Origin: Ophiothrix spiculata | Taxonomy: Eukaryota; Echinodermata; Ophiuroidea; Amphilepidida; Ophiotrichidae | Assembly (NCBI GenBank): GCA_000969725.1 | Contig: JXSR01S002203.1 | DNA: 25,156 nucleotides | Strand: one strand, 5' to 3' | Shown here: in pieces, positions 1 through 10,417 of the stretch | How the letters are laid out: each line of letters starts with the position of its first letter | Position numbering within the stretch: the first letter of the stretch is position 1 | Position numbers and translations under genes: made by a program | Notes under the pieces: model-generated | What the model was told of the DNA's origin: nothing | Seen by the model: the letters and a program-made list of their open reading frames with translations, nothing else | Database searches by the model: none

Positions 1-1030
1 AAGTCCTTTGTTCATGTTTGCACATAAATATATTTTCCGTCTTTTGGTGCTTTTCTACTTGTCATACGCCATTTGGGAAAACTTTGACCCACATAACACA
101 AATTATCCATAAAAAATATAAACCTACCAAGGCAAAATCATAGATGCAAAGAGCGGGTACTCCGGTCTTCCTCCTGCATTCAAAACTGAATTTAAAAACA
201 TCTTGGAGCCCTGCAAATAATAAGCTTCCTTTTGCTTACTTGGTTCCAAGTACCAAGTTGGGTTTCCTTGGCGAAAGCCTAAACAAGGTGATTTTTTACA
301 TGACAAAAAAGTGCTTTAAATATGACACAATTGATAGAAATCACCGTAGTCATGAAAAAAATCTGGTACATATAAGTTTTTTTCTCACAGTAGTTGACAA
401 TCATAAATCATCATACAAGGTGATTTTTTACATGACAAAAAAGTGCTTTAAATATGACACAATTGATAGAAATCACCGTAGTCATGAAAAAATCTGGTAC
501 ATATAAGTTTTTTCTCACAGTAGTCGACAATCATAAGTCATCATACTTGGCTTTAATCTGGCACATCAGAATAACAAAAAAGTCATCTCATAAAACATAT
601 CCGATAACAGTCATAGTCTAATTCAGTCAAAATTCTATCAAACCAATATCTGTTCAAACCACACTGATAAGTCAGCAAAAGTAATCTAATATCAGATATT
701 CTTACATGCTCCAATTCTCTCAAAATCCATCACTAAAATAAGAACTAAGTAATCTGGTAATATTATTGCTGAATCACTCATGGTGGATTTCTTAAAAATC
801 TTAAAATATAATGCTTACTTGATACATATACGATATTGCCATAAAACTATTAATACCTTGACAATATTTACCCTACAAATCACAACTGCCTACCATTCAC
901 AGGAATGATTTTCTCCATCTGTAAAGCAATTTGAGTGACATATCTATGGCATGGACTATTGTCACATTCCCAATATAGACCTAGTGATTGACTGAATTAG
1001 GCTATGCAGATGCTTTCTCAAATTGGCTTC
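1..1030 (+). repeat. Dispersed repeat family 1, copy A (about 1 kb, possibly cut by window start)
   Basis: This stretch aligns by eye in the same orientation with 3127-4300. Shared blocks run in the same order. The opening block around TTGTTCATGTTTRCACATWA is at 8 and 3132. A block reading CCAATATCTGTTCAAACCAC is at about 643 and 3497. Next come ATTCTTACATGCTCCAATT (about 699 and 3553), ACTGCCTACCAT (about 886 and 4181) and GATTGACTGAATTAGGCTATGCAG (about 984 and 4255). Copy A has a local tandem duplication, and copy B has an extra segment of about 450 bp. No coding potential was recognised. The open frame at 144-506 merely reads through the tandem duplication. The family is unknown to me; a decayed transposon or a segmental duplicate are both possible. 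Confidence 0.8.
285..546 (+). repeat. Two-unit tandem duplication, 132 + 130 bp
   Basis: Unit 1 is 285-416 and unit 2 is 417-546. Both begin AAGGTGATTTTTTACATGAC and end ATCATCATAC. They differ only by one base in an A run, one base in a T run, and two substitutions (TAGTTGACAA versus TAGTCGACAA, ATAAATCA versus ATAAGTCA). This near identity means the duplication is much younger than the A/B repeat that contains it. The corresponding part of copy B (about 3280-3410) has one unit only. Confidence 0.95.
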
Positions 1031-1982
1031 CTTAAAAAAATGCATTTTTTAAAAGAGCAATGCATTTCTTGTGTTTTATTCTTGTGTTTTATTCTTGTTT
1101 CATGGCATTGCGTAATTGAACTGGTATGTAATTGATATCCATTCATTGCATCTCAAATCCCAATGCAATAACACCATTATCTTTTCCTTCTTAATTGTTC
1201 TGATATCATCTCTTATGGTTAAGCATCAAATTAATTCTTTTTCCAATCATGTGTTTTTTAAACAAATTAAATGTTAAAACAGAATTACTAAACAGAAGAA
1301 GAAACTTTTGAGTCATGATATGCCCAAAGAATAGTGTATCAAAATCCCATAGCCACTCTTTCATTCATAAAATCATGAATTCTTGTGTTCACATTCGGTC
1401 ATTCACCTAACATACACAGACACAACACACTCCAGGCTAGTTCCCGGCCTCAGGGGGTGATAATGTGCACTATATGTTGCCTTACATTGATATCACGATG
1501 AAGAAATGTTGCCTATATGCGCTGAATCTATACACAGCACTCTAATGGCTTTTTTCATCACTAAAGAATAATACTTTATTTTTGTTAACTTTGCAATGAT
1601 GCAATGTATTATTTAGTCACAGTAGATTTTTGCACACTGCTTTTTGTAGTTGAGTAATATTAAATGTTACATGGTGCTAAAAGGTATTGATGACATTGAA
1701 TAATTGATGAAGTAACATAATTTTTTTCATCTTCAAATATCTTTATGCATCAAATTTGCATTGCTCTTATGGCTCAATTTCACAGGCAAGTCTTATTCTT
1801 TCATGGTGGGATTGAATTAAAAACTCTTATACTGAGATAAGTGAAATTGAACTTAAGTTTCTGAGGATTAGGGACATTACACTGAATCTTCATATGAAAT
1901 TAAAGGTTTATATATATATATATCCATTACTCCCATGGATTAGTTTAACACCCACGAAACATTGCTTTAATGTTAGTACCAT
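1031..1982. other. AT-rich intergenic stretch, no gene seen
   Basis: I see no coding or RNA gene here. Minor structures are a 13-bp unit CTTGTGTTTTATT repeated twice in tandem (1068-1093) and a short TA run (1909-1923). The rest is AT-rich single-copy sequence within this window. Confidence 0.6.
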
Positions 1983-2181
1983 ACTTATAGATTAGTAACT
2001 GCGTACTACTTGGCGCTCGTGAAATTGTACAACAATAATGCACCGCGTGCTGAAGTTGGAGTTGTCAGCACTCACGAGGTGCAGCCGAGTGAGTTGGACT
2101 ACTCCGACTTCAGCACAAGGTGCCATTATTTTTGTACAATTTCACGAGCGCCAAGTAAAGAGCAATTATTAATCTAAGTCA
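1983..2181. mobile_element. Near-perfect hairpin element (fold-back MITE-like), about 199 bp
   Basis: The left arm (2007-2062) and right arm (2101-2157) are reverse complements with only a few mismatches or indels. The left arm begins TACTTGGCGCTCGTGAAATT and the right arm ends with its complement. Weaker pairing continues outward to about 1983 and 2181 (TAGATTAGTAACTG against CAATTATTAATCTAA). The 38-base centre can form a further small stem (ACTCAC with GTGAGT). The element is clearly richer in CpG than its surroundings, which suggests a fairly recent insertion. It has no coding capacity. A clear target-site duplication was not identified, so the superfamily is unassigned. Confidence 0.85.
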
Positions 2182-2342
2182 TACACGACAATGATTAGAA
2201 TATAATTGTAAAGAAACTAAACGGCATTATTTTTCAAAGATGTGTCTGATATTTCAATAAAACATAGAAAATACAACCATCCATTGTCCCATGTTAATCA
2301 TTGTAATTTAGATTTACCTTTCTTTTAAAATGACACTTGCCA

Positions 2343-2520
2343 TACAAGCGCGAGCATCTTACGCGTACGCGTACAATGAATTGTACAACGCACTACGCGA
2401 TACGCATCGTGCAATTATTGAGATTAATGAATGCGTATAAGTTACCAACTGCCCAATTAGATTTACAATTTCAACGCGTACTTAACGCAGAGTGTATGAA
2501 TTATAATTAATGCACTGCGA
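2343..2520. repeat. CpG-dense block with nested short palindromes
   Basis: About 11 CpGs fall within the first 65 bases, in a window where CpG is otherwise rare. It contains the exact palindrome ACGCGTACGCGT (2361-2372), followed by the palindrome GTACAATGAATTGTAC (2371-2386). Further CpGs occur near 2433, 2475-2490 and 2518. The 12-mer TTACGCGTACGC recurs at 19157-19168 in another CpG-dense block, which hints at a shared repeat family. No tRNA-like promoter boxes or open frame were seen. It could be a young repeat insertion or an unmethylated regulatory island. Confidence 0.5.
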
Positions 2521-3126
2521 TCAATAAACAAGCATCTTTATTTTCATGACAAAATTGATTGAACATGTGAAACGTTAACTGGGAAACAGAAAAATCAAAC
2601 CATGATATACCATATCTTTTTGATTCTTGAAATGGGTGGAAATGCACTTTAATTGGTGAGAGCCAAAGCTAATACTTCAAAACCAAAATATCAACAGTTT
2701 CAATTCCACATTACTTTAAAACCCTTTAAAAATCACTTAACCCAAGCTTCAATTCTTAAGAGAATGTTGAAAAGTCAGTGTCAAGGTGTAAATCAATTCA
2801 TACATGTGTCACATGCCCCGCAGCAGTGTCAGAAGATCGTCAGTCATTGATTAGAATTCATAATGCATTCTAACACAGATCCAAGTCACAGGATCATAAT
2901 TTGTGGATATGGATTAGAATTCATAACACATACAGGTACAGCTCAAGTTTATTAGTATTCTCTGCAAGTTCTAAATACCAGCCTTACTCATTCATATTTG
3001 ACCACATGTGACAACAAGTATTTGATATCAAGTAGAATCTTTAATCTGAAGTGTGGCTTTTTATGGATTTATTCACTTATCAATCAATGACTGTTTTGAA
3101 GATTTTGAATTACATTTATGCTGTAG
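2521..3126. other. AT-rich intergenic stretch with a small local duplication
   Basis: No gene is recognised. The phrase GATTAGAATTCATA occurs at 2849-2862 and 2912-2925, with similar flanking bases after each copy. This looks like a 63-bp local duplication that has since decayed. Confidence 0.5.
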
Positions 3127-3679
3127 TCCCTTGTTCATGTTTACACATTAATATATTTTTTCTGTCATTTGCAGTGTTTCTACTTATCATAATTCAGTTA
3201 AGATAACTTTAAACCACATATAACACAAAATGGATAACATCCCAAATGAACGAAGCTGCCAAATTACAATCATAGAAAAGTCCTGCAAAGTGTTTTACTT
3301 GACAAAAAATGGCTTGAAATATGGCACAATAAAATAAAAATCACTCGTGAAAATTATGAATAATAAACCTTTTCTCACTGACAATGAAATCATAAATCAT
3401 CTTCTTTGGTTTATCTCTGGTACATCAGAATAAAAAAAAATCTCATAAAATATATCAGATATGTCTTATGTCTTTTCTGTTATACATGTACCAAACCAAT
3501 ATCTGTTCAAACCACACTATTAGCCAGTGAAAATAATCACATATTAGACTATATTCTTACATGCTCCAATTATCTTCAAATCCAGAACAAAAATAATTTG
3601 TAAAACCTGAGTGATCAGGTAATATTGTTGAATCACGGAGGAGTCTTTTAAAAATCTTGATACACACAGCAATATGTGA

Positions 3680-4130
3680 CCATCCATCTCAATCAAGCCA
3701 TAAAGTCAATCCCTGGTCACTTTTGCTTCATTACAAACCTGCAAAGTCCATGCTATACGGATTCAACTGACACTTTGATAAATCCAACATCCATAAGTCA
3801 GGTTATGGTCTGTTAAAGTTTGTCATGGAGTTAAAAAAGAAACTGAAGTTTGCCAACTTTAATAGAGGCCTTGCATGCTTTTGTTGATTGATACCAAACA
3901 AAGGATTTGGACGGATGACCTATCCCCGTAAACATGGTGTATCGCAGTACATTCAACAAGATACTGTACTTATTACTGATAATGGTGCATTTTTATTGAT
4001 TGGACAATATGAAGTTTTTTGGTAATGGAAACACTTCTATTGAATGCATTTGAGTAATCCGCCATATTCACACTATTACACGTCACATGCAGGGCCTCTA
4101 AACTGTTTGAAGCTGAGAAGGCACATCATG
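3680..4130. mobile_element. Insertion present in copy B but absent from copy A
   Basis: Copy A reads continuously from the CTTGATACA block (about 819) to the ACTGCCTACC block (about 886). Copy B has roughly 450 extra bases between the equivalent points. The insertion contains a nested TIR element at 3863-4100. Its outer part is of unknown type, and the exact edges are uncertain by about 10 bases because the copies are diverged. Confidence 0.6.
3863..4100. mobile_element. Short TIR element (MITE), about 238 bp including TA flanks
   Basis: GAGGCCTTGCATG at 3865-3877 is matched in inverted orientation by CATGCAGGGCCTC at 4086-4098: 13 bp with one mismatch. Each terminus is bordered by TA (3863-3864 and 4099-4100), consistent with a TA target duplication as in Tc1/mariner-like elements. 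The interior has no open frame, so it would be non-autonomous. The family was not identified. Confidence 0.6.
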
Positions 4131-4300
4131 AAACTAAAAAACTTAAAACTTTGGCAAACTGTGCCATACAAATCTAAACTGCCTACCATGTGAAGAAATT
4201 GGAGTGGCATATTTATGCCATGTACTATTGTCATGTTTCTATTCTGAACCAAGTGATTGACTGAATTAGGCTATGCAGCTGCCTTCTCATGCTTGATTTT

Positions 4301-6443
4301 TCTGTACAAAAATTATTGTATGTATTTTTGTCTTTTTATTCAATAATGTGATCAAAACTATACATTGTTACAATGCACTTATACTTAACTGTCAGAAGTA
4401 TATCCTCATAGTTGATAAGCTTGGTGAGTAAGATATGTTTAAATTAAGCACAAAAATGATATTAAAAAATAGAACTAGTGATGTTCAACATTTTCAACAT
4501 TCATTAATGATTTAAATCAAAGAGAATATTAACGCGCAAATTATCAAGTTAGACTGTTACTTGATTTCAAATTGTTTGAGATACCAGGTAACATTACTCC
4601 TTAAACGAATGAAAAACATTTCAATTAACACACTTCACAAAAATGTCTGTCATAGTCAATAACAAAAACATGTGCAAATGTTATCTCTTTAAATATGGTA
4701 ATTTACAGCACTAGTTTTATCATATATCACAGTGTTGAAACATATATTCATGTTACATTTGAAAGTAGAGAAATACATTTATTTCAAATCGTGCTCGAAA
4801 TTTTGAAGGAATTCCCATCTCAGTTTACATATCTAATACACAAGGTATGTTTCATTAATCCAAAACATGGAGCATTAGATAACTGGGTCGAAGATCAGCA
4901 TCAACCAAATACGAGGTGCAATCTGTTAAGATGCTAAATGTGTTCCATTAATTTTAAAACTATGTGTGTGTGCCTGGTGTAAAAATTAAATAGCTTTATG
5001 GAAAAGAAAAGAAAATTCAATAGTGTTACAGAAAAATAAATGGTTGATTGGTGATTTCAAATCTGCATCCTAAAAGCAATATCTATATTAACATGGTCGA
5101 AGTACTAAAAATACTTACATTTTCAAATATAAAGTGAATGTGTGACGAATATTTCTCCCTACATTTTCTGACAAAATCCATATTCCAGTCATATACCATG
5201 GGCTAAGGTTTCCAAGCAACAATCAATCTTACATCCTTCTGTTCAACACCAAAAGGAAATGATAGAAAGAAGAGTGGACCATTTCCTTATAATTACAAGT
5301 CATTTGAAAACACTATACTTGTTTAACCTAGACCTACTTCTCCTATAAACTCACTCACTTTGTAAAATGATACTATGGATGTTATTTGGAATCAAAACAA
5401 CCATCATGTAACTGAAATTAATTTGGAATACCAACAGACTCAAAGTACGATAGAAAAGTCAAGAGTAAAAAAGATAAATCACATAAAGGACATTTTTTTC
5501 AGAGGAAATGATCTTTTTTTTCAACATATAATCCATTTCTATTTGCAGGCATGCAAAAGACTCACACTTTTAGTACATAATTAAAGAATTTAAAGTAATA
5601 AAGTACACTGTAACGAAATAACTCAAACAGTAAAGGCGAAGTACATTCAGAAAACTAATAGCTGAATTGGACAAGTGGACACAATATTTCTGTTTTCCAA
5701 TAAATTTGGCATCTAACAAAAAAAATTCAAATCTATGTCAAATGGAGTCCATGCGTACCTCACAGAATAACGCTTTATGTCACTCCTTACAAAGCCTCAA
5801 GTTACACTTATATTAAAGTATGTTTCATCAACCGAATTCATTATATGACCCATCTAATGTTACAACTGGGTCAAACAGCACAGCCACTGGCAAAATGTAA
5901 CTATATATACCTTGGAAACAACTTCGTACTCAAGATACATTGCATTTAGTAAGATGGATGACTTAAAACAAATACTAGAAACCTAGATGAAATCACAAAT
6001 GGTTCTATGTAATTACTGATGCTTAATGCCACATGACTTCAAATCTTAAGAGGTCTCACAAATATTCTTGTCACAAACACATTGTTTACCAAACTTAATG
6101 TAAGCAACCTCTATATGTTTTAGCTGAGCAATGTTTGAGGAAAAGAACACTTTATACTTGTAGTACCTAATGTACTGTGATATTTGTCTTAGTATTATTC
6201 TTAAAAGTGTTAGTGACAAAAAGTGGTTAAGCCTTAAAATTGTAAATTGAAACCTTTCACTCTTAACACATTTAAGTGCAACCTGCCCTGGAACAACTTC
6301 CAGTTTTGAGCTCACTCTTTTCTGTCTGTGAGTCTTATGGTACCACCAGTCAAATAATATTAAATATTTGTGTTATCTTATCATTTATAAGTCTGGCTAT
6401 ATTTATTTTTCACTTTACATGAAAGTTCATCTGTGTTGGTATA
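4301..6443. other. AT-rich intergenic stretch with a weak direct duplication
   Basis: No gene is recognised. 4820-4925 and 5806-5905 share several words in the same order (GTATGTTTCAT, then an ACTGGGTC block, then CAGCA). This suggests an old direct duplication or two fragments of one repeat. Open frames at 4695-4937, 5375-5584 and 6046-6315 (minus) have no recognisable domain, low-complexity codon use and no visible splice context. I treat them as chance frames. Confidence 0.45.
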
Positions 6444-6495
6444 AATCATGATATAGATTTAAACTTCAGATCCAAACACAATTAATAGTTACCTT

Positions 6496-6529
6496 TGGAA
6501 TTTTCAGATGGAACTCCATCTTTCATCAG
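6496..6529 (-). ncRNA. Hammerhead-ribozyme-like core, left (inverted) terminal copy
   Basis: Read on the minus strand, CTGATGA (6529-6523) is followed by one A, a perfect 6-bp stem AGATGG/CCATCT with loop AGTT, then GAAA (6505-6502). Stem II is longer here than in the right copy (4 bp), which looks as if it lost five bases. Retention of a perfect stem between the two catalytic words in this old copy supports a ribozyme origin. The same reservations about stems I and III apply. Confidence 0.42.
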
Positions 6530-6599
6530 CGAGTGGTGTTGGTCAATTGTATAAGGAATTGATCTTATTGACCTTTGACCTAATAATAGACACTTCAGG

Positions 6600-7450
6600 T
6601 GATTTTTAAATTTTGAATCAAATTGCTTCAAATGAATTTTAAATGAAAGCAGGTGATCTAAAGAATCCAAACCCGTTTGAATTTTTCAAATCCGACCTTC
6701 CGTTGCAAAGTTATGAAGGTTTTTGTATCGTTAATTTAACTAATTTTGGAGAACGCATGATAGGGGATAAATCTTTTAGTTTCATTATTTTCGCCAAGCA
6801 AGGTCACGGCACCAATCCAGTTACACCTCTAGTCAATACACAGAGTAATTAGGTCAATATTTTAATTGTCTGAATGGATATTACACACACAACAGGTGTT
6901 ATTTTGCAGCTTTTTGCGCCCACACATGCGCGGGATATTTAAATATGATTAGTTCCGCATGATAAAGAGCTGATCAAAATTACTTTAGGCGGAAGAACAG
7001 GCGCAGAAATTACACCCAAACAATCATTATTTTTGCCGCTTGTTGTTTATTTACATGTGATTTAACAGATATATTAAAAAAATTCTTGAGTGTGCATGGA
7101 TGTCCACATAACTTGTAGACATCTGAAATTCTCTTTTCTTCACTTGCAAAAAAATTTGCAAACTTTTGAAAAATCAATAACTCTGCAACCACAAATCAGA
7201 ATTTTTGTCTACAAATAGGTGGCTGTGCATGGACAAAATCATCTTCCTGATAACATATTCTTAAATAAAAATGGTCTATCATATTGCGCGGAACTCAGAA
7301 AAACATCTGAAAACGTATCTAGAAACACTTTATTTCGGTTTCAAAACAAAACTATCAAGCCCACTTAAAGTCATGCCTGCTTGAATATGAGCTATGCGTC
7401 AACGTGTCTGTAGGTCAGCGGTGTGAAAAATTAACGTTCTCCTGCCAAGT
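6600..7450. other. Interior of the Penelope-like remnant, origin unknown
   Basis: This segment lies between the two inverted terminal copies but shows no reverse transcriptase motifs. It is somewhat richer in CpG than the flanks (for example GCGCCCACACATGCGCGG near 6916, and GCGCGGAA near 7285). A plus-strand open frame of 69 codons (6643-6852) has no recognisable domain. The segment may be a separate insertion or sequence captured between two inverted element ends. Confidence 0.35.
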
Positions 7451-7552
7451 AATGGGTAAATGAAGTATCTACTAATAACAGCCTGGAAGACTCCTAAAAG
7501 CTTTAAAACACAGGAGACCCAGCACTACATCATCCTAAGTTTCCAACCACAT

Positions 7553-7735
7553 TCACATAAGAGTCCCCCTGGACATTCAGTTGACATCAACAAAGTTCGC
7601 ATTTTAGACAGGGACAACAAGTGGTTTGAACGTGTAGTCAAAGAAGCAATCTACATAAAAGCCAATCAGCCATAACTAAATAAAGATGGGGGGCCCCCCG
7701 ACAAACTTTCAGGAGTCAATGAGGCTGTCATTAGG
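7553..7735 (+). pseudogene. Remnant of Penelope-like GIY-YIG endonuclease C-terminus
   Basis: The frame reads GHSVDINKV, then LDRDNKWFER, then VKEAIYIKANQP. A TAA stop at 7673-7675 follows, and the same frame resumes with LNKDGG. The pattern G-H-S, W-x-x-R, K-E-A-I-x-I and P-x-L-N-x-D-G-G is what I know as the end of the endonuclease domain in Penelope-like elements. The stop sits where those proteins usually have a serine or another small residue, so this is an in-frame nonsense change. The open stretch begins at an ATG at 7460, but the first 30 or so residues are not recognisably homologous. The catalytic GIY-YIG half and the reverse transcriptase are absent, so no active protein is expected. 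The perfect palindrome GGGGGGCCCCCC (7688-7699) lies in the Gly-Gly-Pro-Pro codons. Confidence 0.75.
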
Positions 7736-7785
7736 TCAAAGGTCAAAAGATCAATTCCTAATATACAGTCTACCAATACCACTCG

Positions 7786-7822
7786 CTGATGAAAGATGGA
7801 ATCTGAAAATTCCAAAGGTAAC
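7786..7822 (+). ncRNA. Hammerhead-ribozyme-like core, right terminal copy
   Basis: CTGATGA (7786-7792) is followed by one A, a 4-bp stem AGAT/ATCT with loop GGA, then GAAA (7805-7808) and a possible GTA cleavage context at 7818-7820. CUGAUGA, stem II and GAAA in this order form the conserved hammerhead core. Hammerheads are known in the terminal repeats of Penelope-like elements. Weak points are the extra A before stem II, a poor stem III and no convincing stem I. It is probably decayed here. Confidence 0.4.
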
Positions 7823-7866
7823 TATTAATTGTGTCTGGATCTAAAATTTAAATCTAAATCATTTTT

Positions 7867-9663
7867 CACTTTTTTTACTCTGAAAATGCAAGAAAATTTC
7901 TGCTTGCAGGCCAGAAAGTTTTGTTGACAAAACACGGATGAGCTCATATGTGATTGATTTCTAATGGATTTTGAAAATGTGTATTACATCATCCTTGAGT
8001 CAATGGACCATTGATGCAAGTGAGTTAAATTACAATTCTCTGCATCATGACAACTTATGACAGAAATGCAGTATGTACACAATCCCAAAAATATTATTTC
8101 TTTAATAAGACTGTTTTAATAAAGCTCAAGAGTAAATGTTTAATAATGTTCATTACACACAGCACGATCAACTGTAACATTGATCTGAACATATTGAATC
8201 ACACTGAAACAATTTTGGAAATTTATCAGAAACCATGTGGAACAGCATTGTGTTAATATGTAGAGCATGAAGTACACACGTCAGAACTCTAATTCGAATT
8301 TAATATTGAATCAAGTAAAACAATGAGTAAAGCAAAGAGTATTGCTACTTGACAAAGCAAATCTATGATGGCATGTAACAGATTTAAGCATACCGGCATT
8401 GATTTTATTCTTGACTAGCGACTTTATCATTGCTCAAGGACAAGTGTGCATTATGGCTGAAGCTTTGCAAGACATGGATGTCAAGCAAGAAAGGGTTATC
8501 TGCTTCTTAATGACATTATCACATACAAAGAGCTTTAATGATGTTAAATATTACTGCTCTTTACAACTTTAACAATGGCTTATATAGATAGTCTTTTCTT
8601 GACAGTTCTAACCCATCTTTGTATATTGTCATGATTGAAGCAATTGTCACATTCTTACACAGTTAGCTAGTTCAAATGTTCTGTCCGTGCATAACAATGC
8701 ATTTTGTAATCTGTAGTAAAATATTTTGTTAACCCATTACTTATTCTATTCACTGGAGTCAATAAGTATAGATAATCCCAACTTGAGAAATTGCAATCCT
8801 TAACAATCCTTGTGTTTACACGATAAAAAGCACAACTAAAAACCTCCAGACATTTTTGCTTTCGTCAGAGACAATAGCCTATCCTATACTTTACTATACT
8901 ATAAAATGTGTATTACATCATCCATATACATCTATATATCTATAAAATAATAATAAATTCAATACTTCTTTTGTCATTTACGATTTAGTTTACAAATGTA
9001 AACTAAATCCTTTGTCCTTTAATGAGATAACTTACGACAAACTTGGACAGGCTAATTGGAGTCTAGCTATTAACATTTGGAGAAACACTTCACATCAAAT
9101 TGTTTGCATTGTTAAGTTACTTTTCTATGTAAAGTGAACCAAATAATCATCAATATTACAATGGTACTTGCTTCTTCTCCTTCAGAGTTATTTGTAATAT
9201 TTTCAGTGATTTATTCTTGTTTTATTGGAGTCATTTGTAAATCACAATTGTATTTATTAGTTAGAATTCAGCAATCATATCATGTTATCAGGACGTTCTG
9301 ACATAATCAATAACTCATACTTGACAGAATCTATAGATTCAGAGCAAATGCTATAAAAACCATACTTTATTTGAGAATAAAACGCATATGCATGTGATGA
9401 AATGGTATATGCTGTTACTTAAACCGTTCCCAAAATCAATAATTCTTATATTTGCTCTAATAATAACATGCAACTTGTAGGAACATTCGTGCATTAACAA
9501 TAGTGGATGATAATTCTGCAAATTTGATGTATGTCATATAAGTTGTGCTTTAGACTTTCTGAAAATTATAGGACAATGAGGATAAGTTTTATCAAGATTT
9601 GTCAGGTTTGGTTTTAATACTGGCATTTTCTTGGCAGCATGAGTGCTTTAGAGCTTATTATTT
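7867..9663. other. AT-rich intergenic stretch
   Basis: No gene is recognised. A 21-base word, AAAATGTGTATTACATCATCC, occurs at about 7973 and again at about 8902 in the same orientation. An open stretch of about 68 codons ends at about 8570 and has an internal ATG at 8453. It shows no domain and could easily arise by chance. Confidence 0.45.
8982..9009. repeat. Perfect 12-bp inverted repeat with 4-base loop
   Basis: GATTTAGTTTAC (8982-8993), loop AAAT, then the exact reverse complement GTAAACTAAATC (8998-9009). There is no GC-rich stem or T tract of the bacterial terminator type. It stands alone, without longer arms or an associated element. Confidence 0.9.
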
Positions 9664-10290
9664 GCATTACTCTCATTATTCAAAGACAACTCAGTAACTC
9701 TACACATAAATCTGACAAATGATGGCAAATCTTGTCAATTTTGTCACTTGGTAACTTGATGATGTATTGGCCACATTAATTCAAACCATGCTGAATATGT
9801 CACCATAGAATATTAATGTATCCATAACCAAGATCATAAACATCATCAAAACATAAATGTGTAACTATTCCTATCAAATTGTCCACTCATCCATTGAGCA
9901 TGGTCTGATGAGTTATTAATCATTTTTATGTGACATGTATGTACAACATGGGGGTTAAAATTTACTTCAAAGTGTCATGTTGTCACTGAATCATGTTCCT
10001 CTCCAAACCAATTATTTACCCTTGACGGAAGAACAAGTGCCTTTCTTGTTGTATATGATCCATCTTGATCAATGTAGCAGTTCCCTAAAGGAATGGTGAC
10101 ATTTCACAGTAGAATTAACTGGACTGGTGAAACTCCACCTGCCATCGATATTCATCCTGAACATGAATGTTAGATCAACTGGAAAATGTGTAAATGTCTG
10201 GTGATATTTTCAAGTGAGTGTCCTTTTCTTTACCAATGTTACTTGTTCTCAAATGATGCAGTAACAGCCAACAATTACAAAAATTACATT
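9664..10290 (+). repeat. Palindrome 1, left arm
   Basis: This arm is the reverse complement of 11555-13512 once the hAT-like insertion there is removed. Anchor words with their inverted partners include CTGACAAATGATGGCAAATC (9712), CAAATTGTCCACTCATCCAT (9877), CCAAACCAATTATTTACCC (10003), the CATCTTGATCAATGTAGCAG block (10062) and CAGCCAACAATTAC (10266). Divergence is modest, roughly 10-20% by eye, with small indels. No coding potential was seen. Confidence 0.85.
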
Positions 10291-10417
10291 ATATTGTCTT
10301 AAAGAATATTTACAAGTACATCAACTTTATTAAATTCAAATATTTATTACCTGAATGCCTAAGTTAATCTGAGTAATGAACAAATAATATCGCTGAAGTA
10401 AAAAATTAACATGTTTT

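Larger units (their letters stand above)
3127..4300 (+). repeat. Dispersed repeat family 1, copy B
   Basis: This is a direct, diverged counterpart of 1-1030 (shared blocks listed for copy A). It has a single unit where copy A is tandemly duplicated. It carries an additional segment from about 3680 to about 4130 that copy A lacks. The copies diverge at roughly one base in five to seven by eye, so they are old. No coding potential was recognised. Confidence 0.8.
6444..7866 (+). mobile_element. Truncated Penelope-like retroelement with inverted terminal copies
   Basis: The left terminal copy (about 6444-6590) is the reverse complement of the right terminal copy (about 7730-7866). The right copy reads, on the plus strand, GACCTTTGACC-like sequence complement, ACTCGCTGATGAAAGATGG, AATTCCAAAGGTAACTATT, AATTGTGTCTGGATCT, and the left copy carries all of these inverted. 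Just upstream of the right copy lies a plus-strand fragment of a Penelope-type GIY-YIG endonuclease C-terminus. Penelope-like elements encode a reverse transcriptase fused to a GIY-YIG endonuclease and often carry terminal repeats in mixed orientation; that is family knowledge. The reverse transcriptase is missing, and the interior from about 6600 to 7450 is of unknown origin. The copy is therefore 5'-truncated and inactive. Confidence 0.75.

Noticed and set aside
144-506. 120-codon plus-strand frame with an internal repeated segment
   Set aside because: It reads through the 132-bp tandem duplication, whose length is divisible by three. The frame is not kept in repeat copy B.
3847-4159. Second inverted pair GTTTGCCAAC / TTGGCAAAC around the MITE as an outer transposon end
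   Set aside because: The match is short and imperfect, and the right copy lies in sequence that also aligns with repeat copy A, so it is probably chance.
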